Positions 62,761-64,000 of a stretch of 64,000 nt of DNA are shown piece after piece. Source of the DNA: Channa striata (taxonomy: Eukaryota > Chordata > Actinopteri > Anabantiformes > Channidae); the NCBI GenBank assembly GCA_033026295.1, contig CM065181.1, positions 2,203,001 through 2,267,000 on the forward strand, given 5' to 3'. The position numbers and the translations under genes are program-made. Positions within the stretch are counted from its first letter, which is position 1, and the number at the start of each line of letters is the position of its first letter. The notes under the pieces were generated by a model that saw only the letters and a program-made list of their open reading frames with translations, was not told the DNA's origin and did no database searches.

Positions 62761-64000
62761 AAACTCATCTCTGTGGGGTAGGCACAGGGTAAAATGTAAA
62801 AATGTTTCTGCGAATTGTGAAGTTGCTATTGGCTGTTATAAATGCACAAAAGTCATTAAAAATCAATAAAAATTCAATTCTATTAATTATTTGTTTTTGT
62901 TTCTTCAAAGCTCTGGGAGAGTTTTTTTTGTCATGTCTCTATACTTTGCCTGTGGATGAGATGGATATAAAATTCAATGCAGTTCATTTTCCAAGAAGAC
63001 TAAAGGTGTATTTCTAAATAAACGGATTGCATTATGAAATGCTCATATAAAACCATCTAATGACTTCCTAACTATAAGGACTGAATTGCCAAGTGAAAAT
63101 CATTACATAGTCAACATCGTGCTTCATTTTGTAACCAATGCTTTGCAGAATCTTATCAGCTGTTTTTTTTTGTTTCATTTGACCTGTTTGTTACTCGCAA
63201 CAGAGCGACAGCTGGGGTCCTCATAGGGAGGTCTGTGACTGGCATCATTACTGTAACCAGTGTGACAAGCAATTATTGTATTTTGTAACCAGTGTTTTGA
63301 AGAATGTCATCAGCTGCCTTTTGAAGAGTATGATGCAAAACAGTCATCAAGTGTTGCTATGGAAAATCCTGGACAAGGTTTAATGTAAAAAAAGCTGTAA
63401 TAATATGTGTTAAGTTACTGAGAAAATGCTTTTTAACTGAAGCTGTGGAATTTATTTTTAGGAATGAAGGAACCTGTATGGTTACCACTTATTCTACAAA
63501 CCTATCCTATTTTAGCTGTAGCTTCCATAAGGGACACTTTGTTGGAGACTTTAAAAACCGGTCTTGACAAGAACGGAAGTGTTTAAACAAAAAAGGGGAA
63601 ACGGGAAAAATAAAAATAAACTTGCAGGTACATTTTACAAGTATTATAATTGTACCTTTATTGAAATACTGAAGGACTATTATGGGCGGAATGTTTATGT
63701 TTGAGTAATTAATATATTGTGGCACCTTGGTTTGTTGCACTGTACTGTGTAAAACCTAATAAGCAGCTTTTCTCTTTCAAAGAGAGTTATTTCTTATTTT
63801 CTATATTAGTAGCCAGTTCAGGATTCAACAATTATCCTAAACAGGTTTAACGGAAATCACAAGTTTCATTTCAGTAAGTTCTCACTAATTGAGGGTATAA
63901 GTGATATCAGTGGTATTTTCACAGTAGACTGTCTGCAATAACATTATGGTTCCCAGTAAAACCAATTCATTGTTAAGTGCAATCAAAAAATAAAGTGGAT
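62761..64000. other. Intergenic, nothing firmly recognised
   Basis: AT-rich sequence to the window end. A partially repeated unit occurs at about 63,127-63,165 and 63,283-63,325 (ttttgtaaccaatgctttg / ttttgtaaccagtgttttg, both leading into atcagctg), about 156 bp apart. No gene or assignable element. Confidence 0.5.

Overview
The window is vertebrate nuclear DNA, most likely from a teleost and probably a percomorph. The evidence is one multi-exon gene with long introns and GT-AG junctions, abundant CA/GA microsatellites, and interspersed repeats typical of ray-finned fish (L2, Rex1-like, RTE, BEL/Pao and L1/Tx1-like retroelements, plus hAT and Tc1/mariner remnants). No bacterial, organellar or CRISPR feature is visible.

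Positions 1-48,420 hold one gene on the minus strand, gatad2b (p66-beta, a subunit of the NuRD nucleosome remodelling and deacetylase complex). I could assemble a continuous coding sequence from ten coding exons (17,618 down to 3,083). Every junction is GT-AG, the phases match, and it predicts 654 residues. The N-terminal p66 motif, the coiled coil that binds MBD2/3, the GATA-type zinc finger and the conserved C-terminus are all present. A non-coding first exon (donor at 48,080) lies in a CpG- and CCAAT-rich promoter at about 48,080-48,420, so intron 1 is about 30 kb. The last 3 kb of the gene side (1-3,082) looks like 3' UTR with no clear end.

Intron 1 carries microsatellites, decayed DNA transposons (Tc1/mariner-like near 23.1-23.5 kb, hAT with BED finger near 28.5-29.4 kb, a short TIR element at 35.8-36.2 kb, a possible hAT-type element at 39.5-40.3 kb, a Tc1-like fragment near 43.7 kb), high-copy fish repeats, and two stretches that look like candidate conserved regulatory DNA (23.7-24.06 kb and 47.3-47.6 kb).

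From 48,420 to 64,000 I find no host gene. The region is intergenic and its right half is a graveyard of nested retroelements. An L2-clade LINE (minus) is split by a Rex1-like LINE (minus). Next comes a BEL/Pao pol remnant (minus), split by a 5'-truncated RTE-clade LINE (plus) with a clear 15-16 bp target-site duplication. An L1/Tx1-like fragment (plus) follows. The BEL/Pao remnant also contains an inverted-duplication hairpin that looks like a local template switch.

I did not find a convincing previously undescribed system. The most unusual items are the evenly spaced CCAAT ladder in the promoter, the hairpin insertion in BEL/Pao, the datable nested insertions, and an extra Ser/Gly-rich segment in penultimate gatad2b exon 10.
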